Source: Seminavis robusta (taxonomy: Eukaryota; Bacillariophyta; Bacillariophyceae; Naviculales; Naviculaceae). Taken from it: DNA of 42,289 nt. The position numbers and the translations under genes are program-made. Numbering within the stretch: position 1 is the stretch's first letter; every line of letters begins with the position of its first letter. This document shows, one piece after another, positions 10,622-22,280 of this stretch. Below the pieces are notes generated by a model, which made no database searches, was not told the origin of the DNA, and was given only the letters and a program-made list of their open reading frames with translations. The stretch is from assembly GCA_903772945.1 (NCBI GenBank), contig CAICTM010000935.1, positions 1 through 42,289 on the forward strand, read 5' to 3'.

Positions 10622-11327
10622 GTGATCTGAGCCATGTACTACTCCAGTTTAAATTTTTCAGCCAGACCCTCGGGTATATACAGCCGCCACACCCATCCCA
10701 GTCGTCTTTTCTACGAGGAAACCGTCGACGGCGGGCAAAGTCTGCAACACTGCCGCCGACGTAGAAAAACAATTCGCGAAGTAAGTGATCTTGTGCCTAC
10801 TTTAGTTCCTTCGGGGGTTTAGAGTAGATAGCTTATCTACTGAAGCCAGTCCGGGGCCCGGCTTAAGCAAAGAACAGTCGAAATTTCAGGACTGGGTTCT
10901 TTGGCATCGGGGGCGAGAACTTGAGCATTTCGGGGGCCAAAGGGTTTGGCTTTGCGGGATCCACGGAGACATAAATGGGTAGCTTTCACAAGGGCAATGG
11001 TTTGCTTGTGGAACGACTTGGTATTTGCGTTATGTTCTTTCCCATCCTGGGACGTCGAGTGACTGTCGCACATCGCTAGGATAGTTTCGTGGTCTTTTGA
11101 ATTATGAATGCGTGAATATAGTGAAATACATTTCAGTCCTATTGCCGTTTCGAAGTCGACCATTGGAGATTCCGCGGCCTGCCCCCGGCCTAAAGTTCAG
11201 ACGTGTGGATCGCCACTCACTGCAGTGGATACTAAGACGTAGAATAGATTTTGCTTTTGTCTTTGCCCTTAATAAATCCCAACAACCACACCACCACCAT
11301 CCAAAGATGGCTCTGCTCGGCCACTAG
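10622..11327. other. Intergenic gap between lectin-VWD copy 1 and the receptor
   Basis: No supported gene. A 108-codon minus-strand frame at 10837-11163 starts with ATG but shows no domain. TTTTCTACG at 10707-10715 and CGTAGAAAA at 10760-10768, each flanked by GGCGG/CCGCC, could form a hairpin. Confidence 0.4.
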
Positions 11328-14300
11328 CTAGAACTTTTCCATGGTGAGCCCCGAGAGGATCTCTCCTTCATTGCTCAAGGACACACTGAGAGAGATGCTC
11401 GACGAGACCTGCTCCAGAGCACTCACCAACCTCGTCAAGGATGTCGTCACGTGAGTGCAATCACGAACACGTCGAGTCACATTGGGAGTCATGTTCTCAG
11501 CGTCGTCCCATTCCGTCGTCAGCTCCAACCAATGAATGTGGCAGGGAGCGTCTCGCTGGTCCTTCCAATCCACCACGGCGCGCTCCACGGTGGGCAGATC
11601 CTTCGACTTGTCCGTCACGTACACAATGTGAGTTTCCAGCTTCTGACTCTCGGGAGTATCCGCAATGCATTCAATGGCTTCCACCAGAGCAGCCGCTGCG
11701 GGCTCGATCGCTGCTTCAAGTTCTTGCGGCGTTTGAAGTTTCCCTTGGCATGCTTCCGTCAGAGCGAGAATGGATGTCTCCAACGTGGACTTCTGGTTCC
11801 TCCCCCGTCTGCCGTTTCCTTCCACAACAGAACCGGCCAAAGAACTGTTTTCCGTGGTCAATTGCGGGGTGCCGGCAACGCAGCCAACAATGTCTCCGGA
11901 TCGCAAGACGGAATCGAGGAACCCCAGCAGACAATCGCAGACTCTTGTCACGGTGGCTGGACTTTTGTCGGCAAGCTGCACGCAAAAAACGAGACATCTC
12001 TTCTTGCTGGTCAATGACGCGTGCTTGCAGGCACCCACCATGGCGGCAAGGTCGCGTCGAACAGTCTCTCGCGTCAGATTCGACCAAGAATCGGATGGAA
12101 GACTTTGCTGCTCCATGCATTCCAATAAGGCCTTGGCAGCGTACAAGAAGGACTCTTCGGTGATGAATTCGTCTTCTGCCAGCATTCTCATGGCCAATCG
12201 AGCCGCTTCCAGGGTATTCTTCCGTTGCAAGTCCAGGCGAATCACGGCGCTCTCCAGCTGCTGCAACCTTCCTATTCGGTCCAAATCACCAAATAGGTGC
12301 CCTCGAGAGTCTCGCCAGACAGCCGCCAACAGCTGCTGGCAATCGTTCACCAATACAGCTTCATCCCACTCGTCACGAAGGTGCTGGCGTTCCCCGATAT
12401 CCCAAAGCGACGCCAATCCATGCAAACGTCGGAGCCAATGATCAAACAGCGTACACGCATTGGCCAGCACCAAATCCCGTTCTACCAGATGTTGTCTCAT
12501 TGCCTTGTCTAGTTGACTGGCTTTACGAAGATCGTCCCGACCTTGCTCCACGGCGTTTGCTGGGGCACACCATTGCCCTGCGGAATGCAGGAAGAAGAGG
12601 CCTCGATTGAAATACCGGTTTGCCAATTGCTGGGAAAACTCCACCTTGAGATCCGAATTCTCCAAGTCGCTGACACCGCTTTCAATAGCGGCATTGTACA
12701 ATCCTGTGGCTTCCCTTACGGCACACATCGAGTTTGTTTGAGCACATCCACAAAGCTGTTCCGTCTTGGCATCTGCATACATTGCCAGCAGGATGTTTCC
12801 AAGGTTGTTACTGGCGATCGCGGATGCCTTGTCGTCTCCAATCTTCTGGTAGAGGCGCAACGCGTCGGAAACATAGCTGTAAGCAACGCGTAGATTGCCA
12901 GAAAAGAACGCGCTATTCGAGACTCGAACAATCTTGAATAGCTTGGCAAAAGTGGAATACACTCGATTCACTTCTCGTGAACCACCTTCCATGGGAGGGA
13001 TATCTTCATCAATCCTGCCACCATTAATGCTCCGAACAACGCCCAGTAAAATGAGCATGGGTTTGCACAAGGCGAGTGAAATCTGCACTGTGGTGAGTCA
13101 TCATGGCGGCCGTAACAACAGAAGTAACCAAGAATTCAACATACCTGTCCTGCGAACAAGCAAACAACAAGGGACACCGCAACAACGCAGCAACTGTATG
13201 CGATCACCAAGTTCTCCAGCCTGCTGTTGGCTTGTTCTTCCATTTCCCTTGACGGTTCCCTCAGGGCTCTGGCAGTCCTTGCAACGCCAACCGAGTAAAC
13301 CAAGAACTTGGAAGCATTCGCACCTCGTTGGTAGCTATCCGCACCCAGCGGTTCCACTGATCGTATTCGGATAGGTTCGTAGTAGATATGGAAAAGGTCG
13401 TCGTCGTCGTCATCATCATCATCGGAAAGGCTTCGCCTAGAGCGGGAAAACGAGCACCCACCTGATTCTCCCTTCTTCATTTTCTCAACAAGGTCGTTGA
13501 AGGTCTTTTGCTTTTCCTTGTCCTCCATATCATCAGGGAGCACAACATCGGCAATCGGGGCTGACTGGTTCCCGGGAGTAAAGTTTGGGCCTGCGACCGT
13601 GTCTCCTCCTGCCGCGTCAGCGTGGGGAGATACCAAAAATGCAACATGGTTGTCATCGTTCCCGGAACCAATCTGGTGCAAATGGGACAACCGCCAATCC
13701 ATCGACGCCTGAGCAATATGTTCTTTCGTCCTTGGATCAACAATTGACTGAGTCCATGTGCTGACCAGCGAATTCATTGTCGGGGAATGATAGGGTGACG
13801 AGATGTAAAGCGAATGGTGGCTCGAAGACTGCTCCTTCCCTCGTTGATACCATTCCCAACAGCGGGCGTCAAACCCGTACTTTCCTATAGATGTTCAAGG
13901 TTTGAGTTGTTAGCATTCGAGTCGCCGTTGCAAATATCGATGAACTCTCTCGAGTTCTTACCTTCGGGGCAAATAGTTGGGTCGATCTCAAACGCCGGCA
14001 CTAACGAGGAGGATTGAAAATGTGCAGCTCTAGGGGAAAGTGTGGAACACCCACTCCATCCCACAGAAGTTCCGTCCGTGTCAAAAGAGATGAAGGTCCC
14101 GAAGTGTTCGTGGCTTTGCTTGTCGATAAGTGCGGATAAAGAGTTGTACAACGGGAAACCGACCACCGCGGCAGCCGAAGACACTCTGATTCGGTCGTAG
14201 GTCGTGTGGATCCCTTCGGCCGATGATTGCTTCCAGGCTCCTGGGACCTTCGATAAGTCTTCGTACCATGCAGTTGTTTCTGCGCTTGTGCTGTGCGCTG

Positions 14301-17300
14301 GGAAGGAGGTGGTCACTCGACTCCCGGTAACGGGGTCAGCATCATACATCTGAGCCGTGAAGAACAGCTTCTGCAGACGTCGCGTGTCGTGATCAGGAAT
14401 TATTTCGTCGTAATGATAACACTCGTGCGACGAAGAGCTCTGCCACTCGCAATCGCACGGCGCATTATTTACCGTGTCTTCGTACCAAGGACAAGTTTGT
14501 CCGTCATTGGGGTAAGACTTGCATTCTTCCGATCCGGACACCATCTTGACAAAGCCATCGGAGCGTTCGATCGCACCGAACAGCAACCAACTGGATATTC
14601 TGGTCCACAAAAACAGGTCCCTCACAGGCGACGACAGAACTGCCTCTGTGTGTGCAGCTGCCAACTTGGCCTCAACTTCCAAGTCGATAACCGCAATATC
14701 AAAAGATGCGTTGACTGCACCCTCGACGAATGGCGATAACGCCGATGTAACCTTCCAAGACACCAACGTCACGATGATCAAATTCGTTATCAGCAAGGGC
14801 ACCACGATCAATATCACCATCCACCTGAAAAGCTTGGAACGAACCGCGGGCACCTCGTTTCCTTTGACATTATCCAGCTCTTTCGTACAAGATGGTGGAA
14901 GATTACTCAGGTTTCTGCCTCGGTTCTTCCTTGTTCCACTATGGTCGGGAAACTCGGGTAGCACGGTAATTTCATCCGAGTCTGTTGAAATGGATGCCGT
15001 GGATTCATCTGATCGAGCTTTTTTCATTTGCAAGGCCAAATACGGCAGCGTAAACGGCACATAATCGGTCACCTTTGTGGGCGTAGCGGATACCCTTGTT
15101 GGGTGATGTTCCTCGTCGTCGCCACGCTCGGAGGAGACATCAATTTCTCGTCCTTCCATAGACGACGATGATGCACCCTCGGATCGATCGGGGACAGCAG
15201 CAGCCGCAGTAGTAGCCGCAACAGCAGGAAGCGAATACAGTTGCTCAAACTCACTCTGCCATGTCACTGTGTTTCGAATTTCCCGAATGGGTTTGCTGGC
15301 CACACGAGAAGCCGTTCCCTTGCAGGAAAATCCACCGAGCACACCCTGGAATTCTTCTACCAATTCGGTGATTTCACTGCGGGGTGTGAATCTGGCAACG
15401 TCAAAAAAGGCGGCCTCAATGATGGTAACACCTTCATCCGACGGCCCCGCTTCTACCAGTTGCAGAGAATCGTGATCGTTGTGGTTGACAATCTCGCGTG
15501 CCACTGCCTGCATCCAGTCCAACGGTTTGGTGAGCACCATGGACACAAATGCAATGACGGTCAAAGCCAGTGCCAATCCTGCAACACCAATGACGACAAT
15601 CAGAACGACGAGATTGATCACATCGTCTCGTATGGAATCATGAATATCGGCAATGGATTCAAAGGAAGCCTCCCCGATGCACTGAATAATGGCAAAGTCC
15701 GTTTCGGGAATCAGAGACATGGCGACGATAATGCCAGGATCATGATGACACTCGTGAACGGCGGTGACGAATGTCATGTTGGTTTCGTGTTCGACATGGT
15801 CATGATCGTGTCCATGGTGGCGATGTATATGACTGTAATAATCATCCTGTTGTTGCTTACGTCGCTCCTTGTCCAAATAGTGCTTGACATGATGATAGGT
15901 GGTCATGTCCGGCACCACTCCTGCCTCTACGACATGTACCGGTTCAGACGATGCCTGGAAATACATAAAGGAAAGAAGGAAAAACGCGATGTGTATGAAA
16001 GTATGTGAGCTGTCTGACAACGTTTCATCATGAATACGGTTGCGATAATAGCATTCCATTACATACCTGATGATCCCACGCTTCCGCCGCCACGACGGTA
16101 CCATCCGACACGCGGACCAACGCCGCCTTGGATATTTTATGAGCCGTGAGTTTGCGCGAGACAAAACTGGACCATTGATGCAAACTGGTCGCCAACGAGA
16201 CACAACCAATGAATTCTTGTGTGCGTCGATCAAACACGGCACGGCCGGACAATAGGGACCAGACTCGTTCGTCGGGCGACGTCAATCCCATGGACCCAGT
16301 CGGATCGAGTGGATCCAACATGGGTCCTACAAAAACGGTCTTTTCGGGATTCAACGCCATGTCGCGACACCATGCCTGTTCCATGGGATTGAATTCTCGT
16401 CTGGGGACCATGGTCCCGGCGGGATGGCACTTGGCCGTCTGAGCGGGTGTGGCAAATGGTTTGTGCGTCAATGGATTGTCATTGGTGTGCATCCAATCGC
16501 ATCCGATGGATTCGTAGGCATCGGGTTCGTTGCGATGGACAAATGCCGGAAAGTGGACCGTGGCACCGGCGGCCGAATTCTCCAAATGAACTCCTACGGT
16601 GATCATGTCGGATCGCGATTCCCAGAGTGGTTTGAGAAAGATTCCAATATCGGCAGCCTTTTGTTCGAGTCCAGCGGCTGTAGTGGTGGGAAAGACGACT
16701 CCTCCTGTACTGGCATTGTTGTTGGCATCCGTGCAGCGTGGATAGTAGGCCGGGTCTGCGGGACTGTAGACAGAAGGGTCACAGTTCCCCTGAAAGGAAA
16801 AGACGGAACTGGTAGTCGCTAGAGACATCAAGTGTTGCTGTTGTTGATTGTGTGATTGTGGCTGTTGTGGAGGTTTCTCTCCTCTTCTGTCCAATACCCA
16901 GTAAGCCCGTTCCTGTAGATGTTCTAGGAGGTTTGTAGCGTTTAGGTTTCGAGTGATGTTCCAGTCTCTGGGTAAGAGTGGCGATTTGAGTGGGTATTGG
17001 TTTGCTCTTGTTGGGGTTGTTTGTGTTGTTGTTGTTGTTGTTGTCATTGCTGTCTTGTTGTTGTACTGGAAATGGGACATGGAGATCATCTTCCCATCCA
17101 TCGTTGGGATATCCCACAATTCGGTCTCGTACCAATTCCGCTAGAATGGACGTAGTGCCTCGTAAGTGATCGAATTCTTCCGAGAGCGTTTTGGCGGCCA
17201 TATGGGACGATTGTCGTATATTGATAAGGACCTGATCCCGCATGATCTTTTGAGCATGCTCTTGTACCGATCGTCCTGCATAAATGGTGGTGGTAATGGC

Positions 17301-17453
17301 AAAGATCATGACCGAGACCACTCCAAAGATGGCCAACAGACCAAAGCTAGTCTTAACTTGTCTCTGTAATGAGAGGTTGGGATTCATCAGGAAACACTTC
17401 TTGGCAGGAACATTGCTGTACTCCCACAGCTTATCACGCCACCATCTCCACAT
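11328..17453 (-). CDS. Giant receptor: two TM-Cache-TM-HAMP units, TPR and degenerate VWA-like C-terminus
   Basis: Segments on the minus strand are 17453-16067, 15954-13962, 13884-13145 and 13082-11328. Introns have GT-AG ends and lengths of 112, 77 and 62 bp, and give about 1,957 aa. TM1 is at residues 36-59. An extracellular Cache-like domain has Asn-Pro-Met-Glu-Gln-Ala-Trp-Cys in place of the usual Asp-x-Arg-x-Arg-x-Trp-Tyr, plus a His-rich loop (about 503-519). TM2 (about 574-603) and a HAMP-like segment beginning Lys-Pro-Leu-Asp-Trp-Met follow. TM3 (about 836-858) precedes a second Cache domain with Asp-Ala-Arg-Cys-Trp-Glu-Trp-Tyr-Gln-Arg and Ile-Ser-Ser-Pro-Tyr. TM4 (about 1350-1373) leads to a second HAMP-like segment (Lys-Pro-Met-Leu-Ile-Leu-Leu), a TPR-like helix pair, and a VWA-like fold whose metal site is degenerate. 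Cache domains bind small ligands, and HAMP relays the signal across the membrane. No kinase or cyclase is present. The first segment needs a one-base frame change at about 16970-17060, in an AAC repeat, which is either an indel or an unseen intron. Confidence 0.8.
16990..17060 (-). repeat. AAC trinucleotide repeat inside the first Cache domain with a frame change
   Basis: Upstream (minus-strand sense) the frame from the ATG at 17453 is right through Trp-Glu-Asp-Asp-Leu-His-Val-Pro-Phe-Pro. Downstream, the frame carrying Arg-Asp-Trp-Asn-Ile-Thr and Leu-Leu-Glu-His-Leu-Gln is the better protein and joins smoothly to the rest. The two differ by one base across an AAC run. No GT-AG pair restores phase, so repeat-length error or polymorphism is the simplest explanation. 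Confidence 0.6.
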
Positions 17454-19433
17454 GTCTTCTTCTTCAACAACTCTTAGTAGTCAGTCACTGTTCAGATGGG
17501 CTGGGAGGATGGACAGTGGCTTGTGCCTCTTGAAGCCACTTGCTGGCTAGCTAGTTAGCTAGATGCTTTTTGCTCCTTAGCTCCTTGCCTAACTATTAAT
17601 ACTAGTAAGCCTAAGTCTAAAGAGGTGGCTTCAGAGGCTTGGTGTGGAGTGTGGATGCTGACAACAACTAACTGCAAAAGGGGGAATGATATGGTTCTGG
17701 AGTGTTGAGTGCTACTAATATTAAAGTGTGTACCTTTACTGTACAGCCTTGCTGCTGCTGCTGCTGCTGTGGTTTTGGCTCTGTTACCGCGCTGCTGTTA
17801 CTCGGGGACATTGCACTCAACCTGGGAAGAGGACTTACTTGCATGTGTGCCTAGTTGACACAATGCGAACTTTCATTCTCTAGATGACCAAAACAGCTTG
17901 CAAGAGGGCATTATGTTAATGCTGATTTATTTGGTCAATGGGACATAGATTTGTAAAATGGAAGTGTGCATCAGCTGTACATACTAACAAAATTAACAGT
18001 CAGGCCCTGATCAGAAGAACATTACTACAGTACTGTACAACACTTTAGGATTTGGCTTCCACAACATACCGGTACACTACCACACATCGCACAATACATT
18101 GCATCCATGCAGACCCATCCTCCAGCTTTGCGAAACGGCACAGGCTCCACCTTTCGCATCCGATGGTGAACCCAACCCCAGCACGACACAGAGCACTCCT
18201 CGTCATCCTCACCGTAGTGTACTGGTATCGTAGTAGCTCCAACCCTAGCTCATTTATTTAGCGTTGCATAATCCCCAATCAGTACCGTAGTACTGTAGCC
18301 CGTCCTATGGTAGGGGTGGCGGCAAGGCAATGGATGGGCTCTGTTGCTTTCGGCATCCCGTGATATCCAACCCTGTCACAACCGGAGGCAAGTTAACCAA
18401 CCACAGCAGCTCCCAGCACCCAACCACAGGGAAATGAAAGCATGTTGATCGGTACAGTACTTCTGAGTACTCAGTAGCTAAAATTGCTTACTACTGTACT
18501 ACTCTAGTAGCTCTCTGTATCCCCTCCTTCTAAAGCTGATAGGGGAGCTGGGAGCCAGGTGTACACGAAAGAGAAGCAAGATGGATCACGAGTTGATACA
18601 GTTAGTTGGAACAGTAGACAGGCAGCTACGGTACCCGATGGGGAACTGGCCACCAAGTAGGGATAGAGCCATCCATTGGCAGTAGTTTATTCTGTCATAT
18701 ATATTATCATCATCGTGAGCGAAGGTCCGAGTTTCATGCCACAGGAGGGAGCCCACGAATGCACAGAGGCAAACACCACAGTAACAGTCAAAGTCTTTGC
18801 ATCATACATGTATGATATATATATACCGTATGTACTAGCTAGTAGTATCTAATATGCAAGGCTAAAACGAAGAATCATTAGCTGAAGCCGCAAGGAAGCA
18901 TGAGCGATAAATCAGACGGAAAGTTCCTTAAAACCTACATTCATTGAAAATAATTAGGTTGAAAACTATTTGACACTAACTAAATCCTTGTTAGCAGTGT
19001 TACTTAGTACGCACTTTCACAGACTGCGTTCCTATTTCAAAGATTTATTGTCACTTTGTGACTGTAGAACGGACTGAGTCAGAACAGATAGATGTCTAGA
19101 CAGAAACCTTTACAACTTATAACCTCAGCTGAAGTGTCTCTTGTCTCTTGTTGTAACTGGTACTGGTACACCTTTTGTCACCACCATGGTACAGCTGTAC
19201 GAGCCTTTTTCGGATGGTTGCTCCGTTCGAAATAAGCCTGCTGAGTGATCAAACAAGCTGGAGAAAATATTTAGAGTTAGAGCTAATGCCCAAAATTTGG
19301 GCCAATGACCACCAAAGATGACTTTTTCCCTCCGATGAGCGGAACACAAAAAAAATAAGCGGAACACAATTTTCATAAACCACATCCATCCATTATTTCA
19401 TACATACCCACTGCATGATTGTTTGTGTGGAGC
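17454..19433. other. Intergenic region between divergent receptor and glycosyltransferase genes
   Basis: About 2 kb, expected to hold both promoters. A GCT microsatellite lies at about 17750-17772 in the putative 5' leader of the receptor. GTAC/CTAG palindromes are scattered from 18220 to 18510, with a TATATATA run at 18817-18824. The reading frames at 18045-18261 overlap on both strands and lack any domain. No gene is supported. Confidence 0.45.
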
Positions 19434-21389
19434 ATGAGATCAACGCCCACTCATTATTATAGTTCTAATAATAACAGTCTTTCTACTAGAATGGCCAAGC
19501 ATCCTCCTGTCGCATTTCTGTTTGTGCTGTTGGGCACAGGCGTTTACTTCTTTGTGATTGCCTGGTATTCTTTGTCTGCGGGACCATCTTCCTCGTTTTC
19601 TCATGTGGACAACAACAATAATTGTGATCATCCCATGCACAAAATAAAAGCGTCTTTTACATCATCTAGTACTGGTAGCAGTTTCAATACCAAGCAGAAC
19701 CAAGATGATGAAACTGAAAATGACAAAAAGAAGGATTCTACTACTACTACGACTACCGTTAGTAGTACTAGTAGTCTGAAGAAGAATCAAGGGATGAGAT
19801 CGATGGACGAGTTTTCGTTTGACGATGCGTGGTGGCTGGAAGAAAAGGAAGTCAGAGGTTGGTTCGAGCGCACATATCATCAAGATGCCCAGTTTGACAA
19901 AAGTCAAGTCCGCGATTTGTTTCACTTGGAACGCAAACAAAACAAAAATCAAAAACAGGGCGGATCCTTGAAGAATCACTTTCATCCCATTTGTGGAAAC
20001 TACAACTTTAATCTCACGCTGCTGCCGACCGTCAGTGTGATAATGACCACGCAAAATGAAGAACCGGGGTGGATGGAAAAAAGCGTCCATTCCATATTGG
20101 CACGCACGCCTCCTCAGTTGCTGCAACAAATTCTGGTAGTGGATGACAATGGCAATGATCCCAAGGATCCCTCCTTGCGAGCCGTGTCTCCGGCATTGGA
20201 AGAAGAAATGACACGCTTGAAGCAAATTCCCAAAGTGACCGTACTCCAAAATACACTCCGACAAGGATGTGCCCGATCTCGACTGGTGGGTGCCAGAGCT
20301 GCTACCGGTGATGTTGTGGTCTTTGTCGATTCCCACATTGAAATGATTCACTCCACGTGGTATCAACATCTCGTATTACCCATTCTACAACAACCCAATA
20401 CCATGGCGGTGCAGACCATTGAAGTCATTTCCGACGATGGCAGCGAAGCTTATTGGATTCCGGGATCGCCCGCGTATGGTGTCTTTGATAAGGAAGTCAT
20501 TTTTCGATGGCTCCAATCGGGATTTGATACGTGGGGACAACCGCGGACCGATAAAGATGGAAAACCCCGACCGCATCCCAAATATCCCGAAACACCCAGT
20601 CATCGTCATTGGTATGAAACACCGGTAGGACCCGGTGCCATGTTTGCCATGAGTCGTCATGCGTTTTGGCGCGTCGGTGGATACGATACCGGATTGTACG
20701 TGTGGGGTGGAGAGAATATTGAACTCGCACTCAAGACGTGGATGTGTGGAGGACGGGTCGTCATGGTCCCTTGTAGTCGCTGCGGCCATTTGTTTCGACA
20801 AGAACGACTCAAGAGCAAAGACAAGACCAAAAAGAATTGGCCTCCGGTGGTGCCGTTTGCGACGCAAAATGCGTCCGGTATACTCAATTATCCCTCCAAA
20901 AATGCCACCACGAGTCGATGGAAAGGAGGATCGGATTTTCACAAAATTACGACTCGCAATTCGATAAGGGTCGTCGAAATGTGGGTGGGAGATCATCCCG
21001 CACGAGACAAGTTCTATCAAACAGCGTTTGCTTTGTCGCGAGACCAAATGCCACCGGAATGGAAACAGTACATTGATGAAATGAACACGGATCCGGCATT
21101 GTTGGAACAACAACGATTGAAACGCGAGAATAAGTGTCACGATTTTGAATGGTATACCCGCAATGTCCTTATGAAAGTGGTGGGGAAATCGCATCCGTGG
21201 GCCATTACGGATCCACCCAAGGCTACTGTGCCACCGGGGGTTACTACAACTGCTCCACGGGGTATCACCGACAAGGAACAGAAAGAATGGGCCGAAAAGC
21301 TCGATCAAATCAACCAGAAAGAAAAAGCCAAACACGAAAAAAAAGCCAACAATCAGAAAGGAAAAAATAATGAGAAAAAGGCAAACTAG
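19434..21389 (+). CDS. Polypeptide GalNAc-transferase-like glycosyltransferase (GT27-type), type II membrane protein
   Basis: 651 aa, no intron needed. A short cytosolic tail is followed by a signal-anchor helix (about residues 26-44) and a low-complexity Ser/Thr/Asn stem. The GT-A catalytic domain starts at Val-Ser-Val-Ile-Met-Thr-Thr-Gln-Asn-Glu (about 200). Landmarks are Val-Val-Asp-Asp-Asn-Gly-Asn-Asp-Pro, the metal-binding Asp-Ser-His at 299-301, Trp-Gly-Gly-Glu-Asn-Ile-Glu at 424-430 with a following Trp-Met-Cys-Gly-Gly, and Pro-Cys-Ser-Arg-Cys-Gly-His-Leu-Phe-Arg. These match enzymes that add GalNAc to Ser/Thr in the Golgi (mucin-type O-glycosylation). The ricin-type lectin domain usual in animal enzymes is absent. 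Instead the C-terminus is a Lys/Glu-rich tail. Donor and acceptor in a diatom are unknown. The ATG at 19491 (second Met, better context) is an alternative start that still keeps the anchor. Confidence 0.88.
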   Translation: MRSTPTHYYSSNNNSLSTRMAKHPPVAFLFVLLGTGVYFFVIAWYSLSAGPSSSFSHVDNNNNCDHPMHKIKASFTSSSTGSSFNTKQNQDDETENDKKKDSTTTTTTVSSTSSLKKNQGMRSMDEFSFDDAWWLEEKEVRGWFERTYHQDAQFDKSQVRDLFHLERKQNKNQKQGGSLKNHFHPICGNYNFNLTLLPTVSVIMTTQNEEPGWMEKSVHSILARTPPQLLQQILVVDDNGNDPKDPSLRAVSPALEEEMTRLKQIPKVTVLQNTLRQGCARSRLVGARAATGDVVVFVDSHIEMIHSTWYQHLVLPILQQPNTMAVQTIEVISDDGSEAYWIPGSPAYGVFDKEVIFRWLQSGFDTWGQPRTDKDGKPRPHPKYPETPSHRHWYETPVGPGAMFAMSRHAFWRVGGYDTGLYVWGGENIELALKTWMCGGRVVMVPCSRCGHLFRQERLKSKDKTKKNWPPVVPFATQNASGILNYPSKNATTSRWKGGSDFHKITTRNSIRVVEMWVGDHPARDKFYQTAFALSRDQMPPEWKQYIDEMNTDPALLEQQRLKRENKCHDFEWYTRNVLMKVVGKSHPWAITDPPKATVPPGVTTTAPRGITDKEQKEWAEKLDQINQKEKAKHEKKANNQKGKNNEKKAN

Positions 21390-22280
21390 TAGATGGCCAG
21401 TCAGTCAGCCCGTGGCTGGAAAGCAGAATGAATGTGGGGTATTTTGGATGGGAAACAGTAAATGCACATTGTGGACAACCCCCAAAACAACAATTGTATT
21501 GGACAGAACTCTGTCAGATTCACGCATGCACGTCCTGTCATCCATCAGTAGCGATTGGTTAACTTTTGTGGTTTTCAGCACAAACCGTGCGATTTTGCAA
21601 GGTCGAGAGTGAGTGTGACAATGTTGTGGTGATGAAAAAAAGATTGGCAACATGGTATCCATGGATGTCGTCCATCCATCCATATCGGTATCTCCTAACT
21701 AATAAGCCTTCCGACAGCACTGTGCCATCGGAAACATGAGTAGAAGTAACATGCCAGCTAGGTTGACAGTCCTCGTAGCCAAGAAGCTGCGGGAAAACTT
21801 TTCGCATCAAGTCGCATTCAGTAACCGCATCTCCAGAGCTATCTCCAGCCAGTTTTGTCCTTGCCCCTACGTGCTGGCAAGTATATCCTGTGCAGCTTGC
21901 GACATATCGATGCCCATATCTCGACGACTACATCAGTTTTTGTGGCGACAGACTTTCTGAATGCCATGGTTGAACAATGATAGAACAACAACGATACCGG
22001 TATGGCAGCAGACAAACCTTGAAACTCTCTTCGTAGCATAAGTGGTGCCTAGATTGTGCATCATTGGATTCCTGTTACAACGACGGCGCTTGAGAGCAAC
22101 GAACGAACATACAATAATACTCTAAGAAGTGTGAATCCAGACCAAACATTCTCACTATAAAAATTATGATTCATTCCATAACTGGCAATGTGACAACCAA
22201 GCTATGGATGGAGCACAACAAGAGAAAGCAGTTCCCATCTATTTCCAAGCCTAAGTTTTCAATCAAAGTTCATCCAAGAT
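21390..22280. other. Intergenic gap between convergent genes, nothing recognised
   Basis: 3' flanks of the glycosyltransferase and the Hint gene. Small frames on both strands (21405-22039) have no domain or start context worth reporting. Confidence 0.45.

Noticed and set aside
10837..11163. 108-codon minus-strand frame with an ATG start between lectin-VWD copy 1 and the receptor
   Set aside because: No domain, no signal peptide, no recognisable promoter, and composition like the surrounding non-coding DNA.
15241..16008. 255-codon plus-strand frame
   Set aside because: Antisense of the receptor's third visible region (HAMP and Cache), where the minus-strand reading gives domains and splice sites.
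19434..21389. Possible ricin-type lectin domain at the C-terminus of the GalNAc-transferase-like enzyme
   Set aside because: The region after the catalytic domain is a charged Lys/Glu tail with no Gln-x-Trp repeats.
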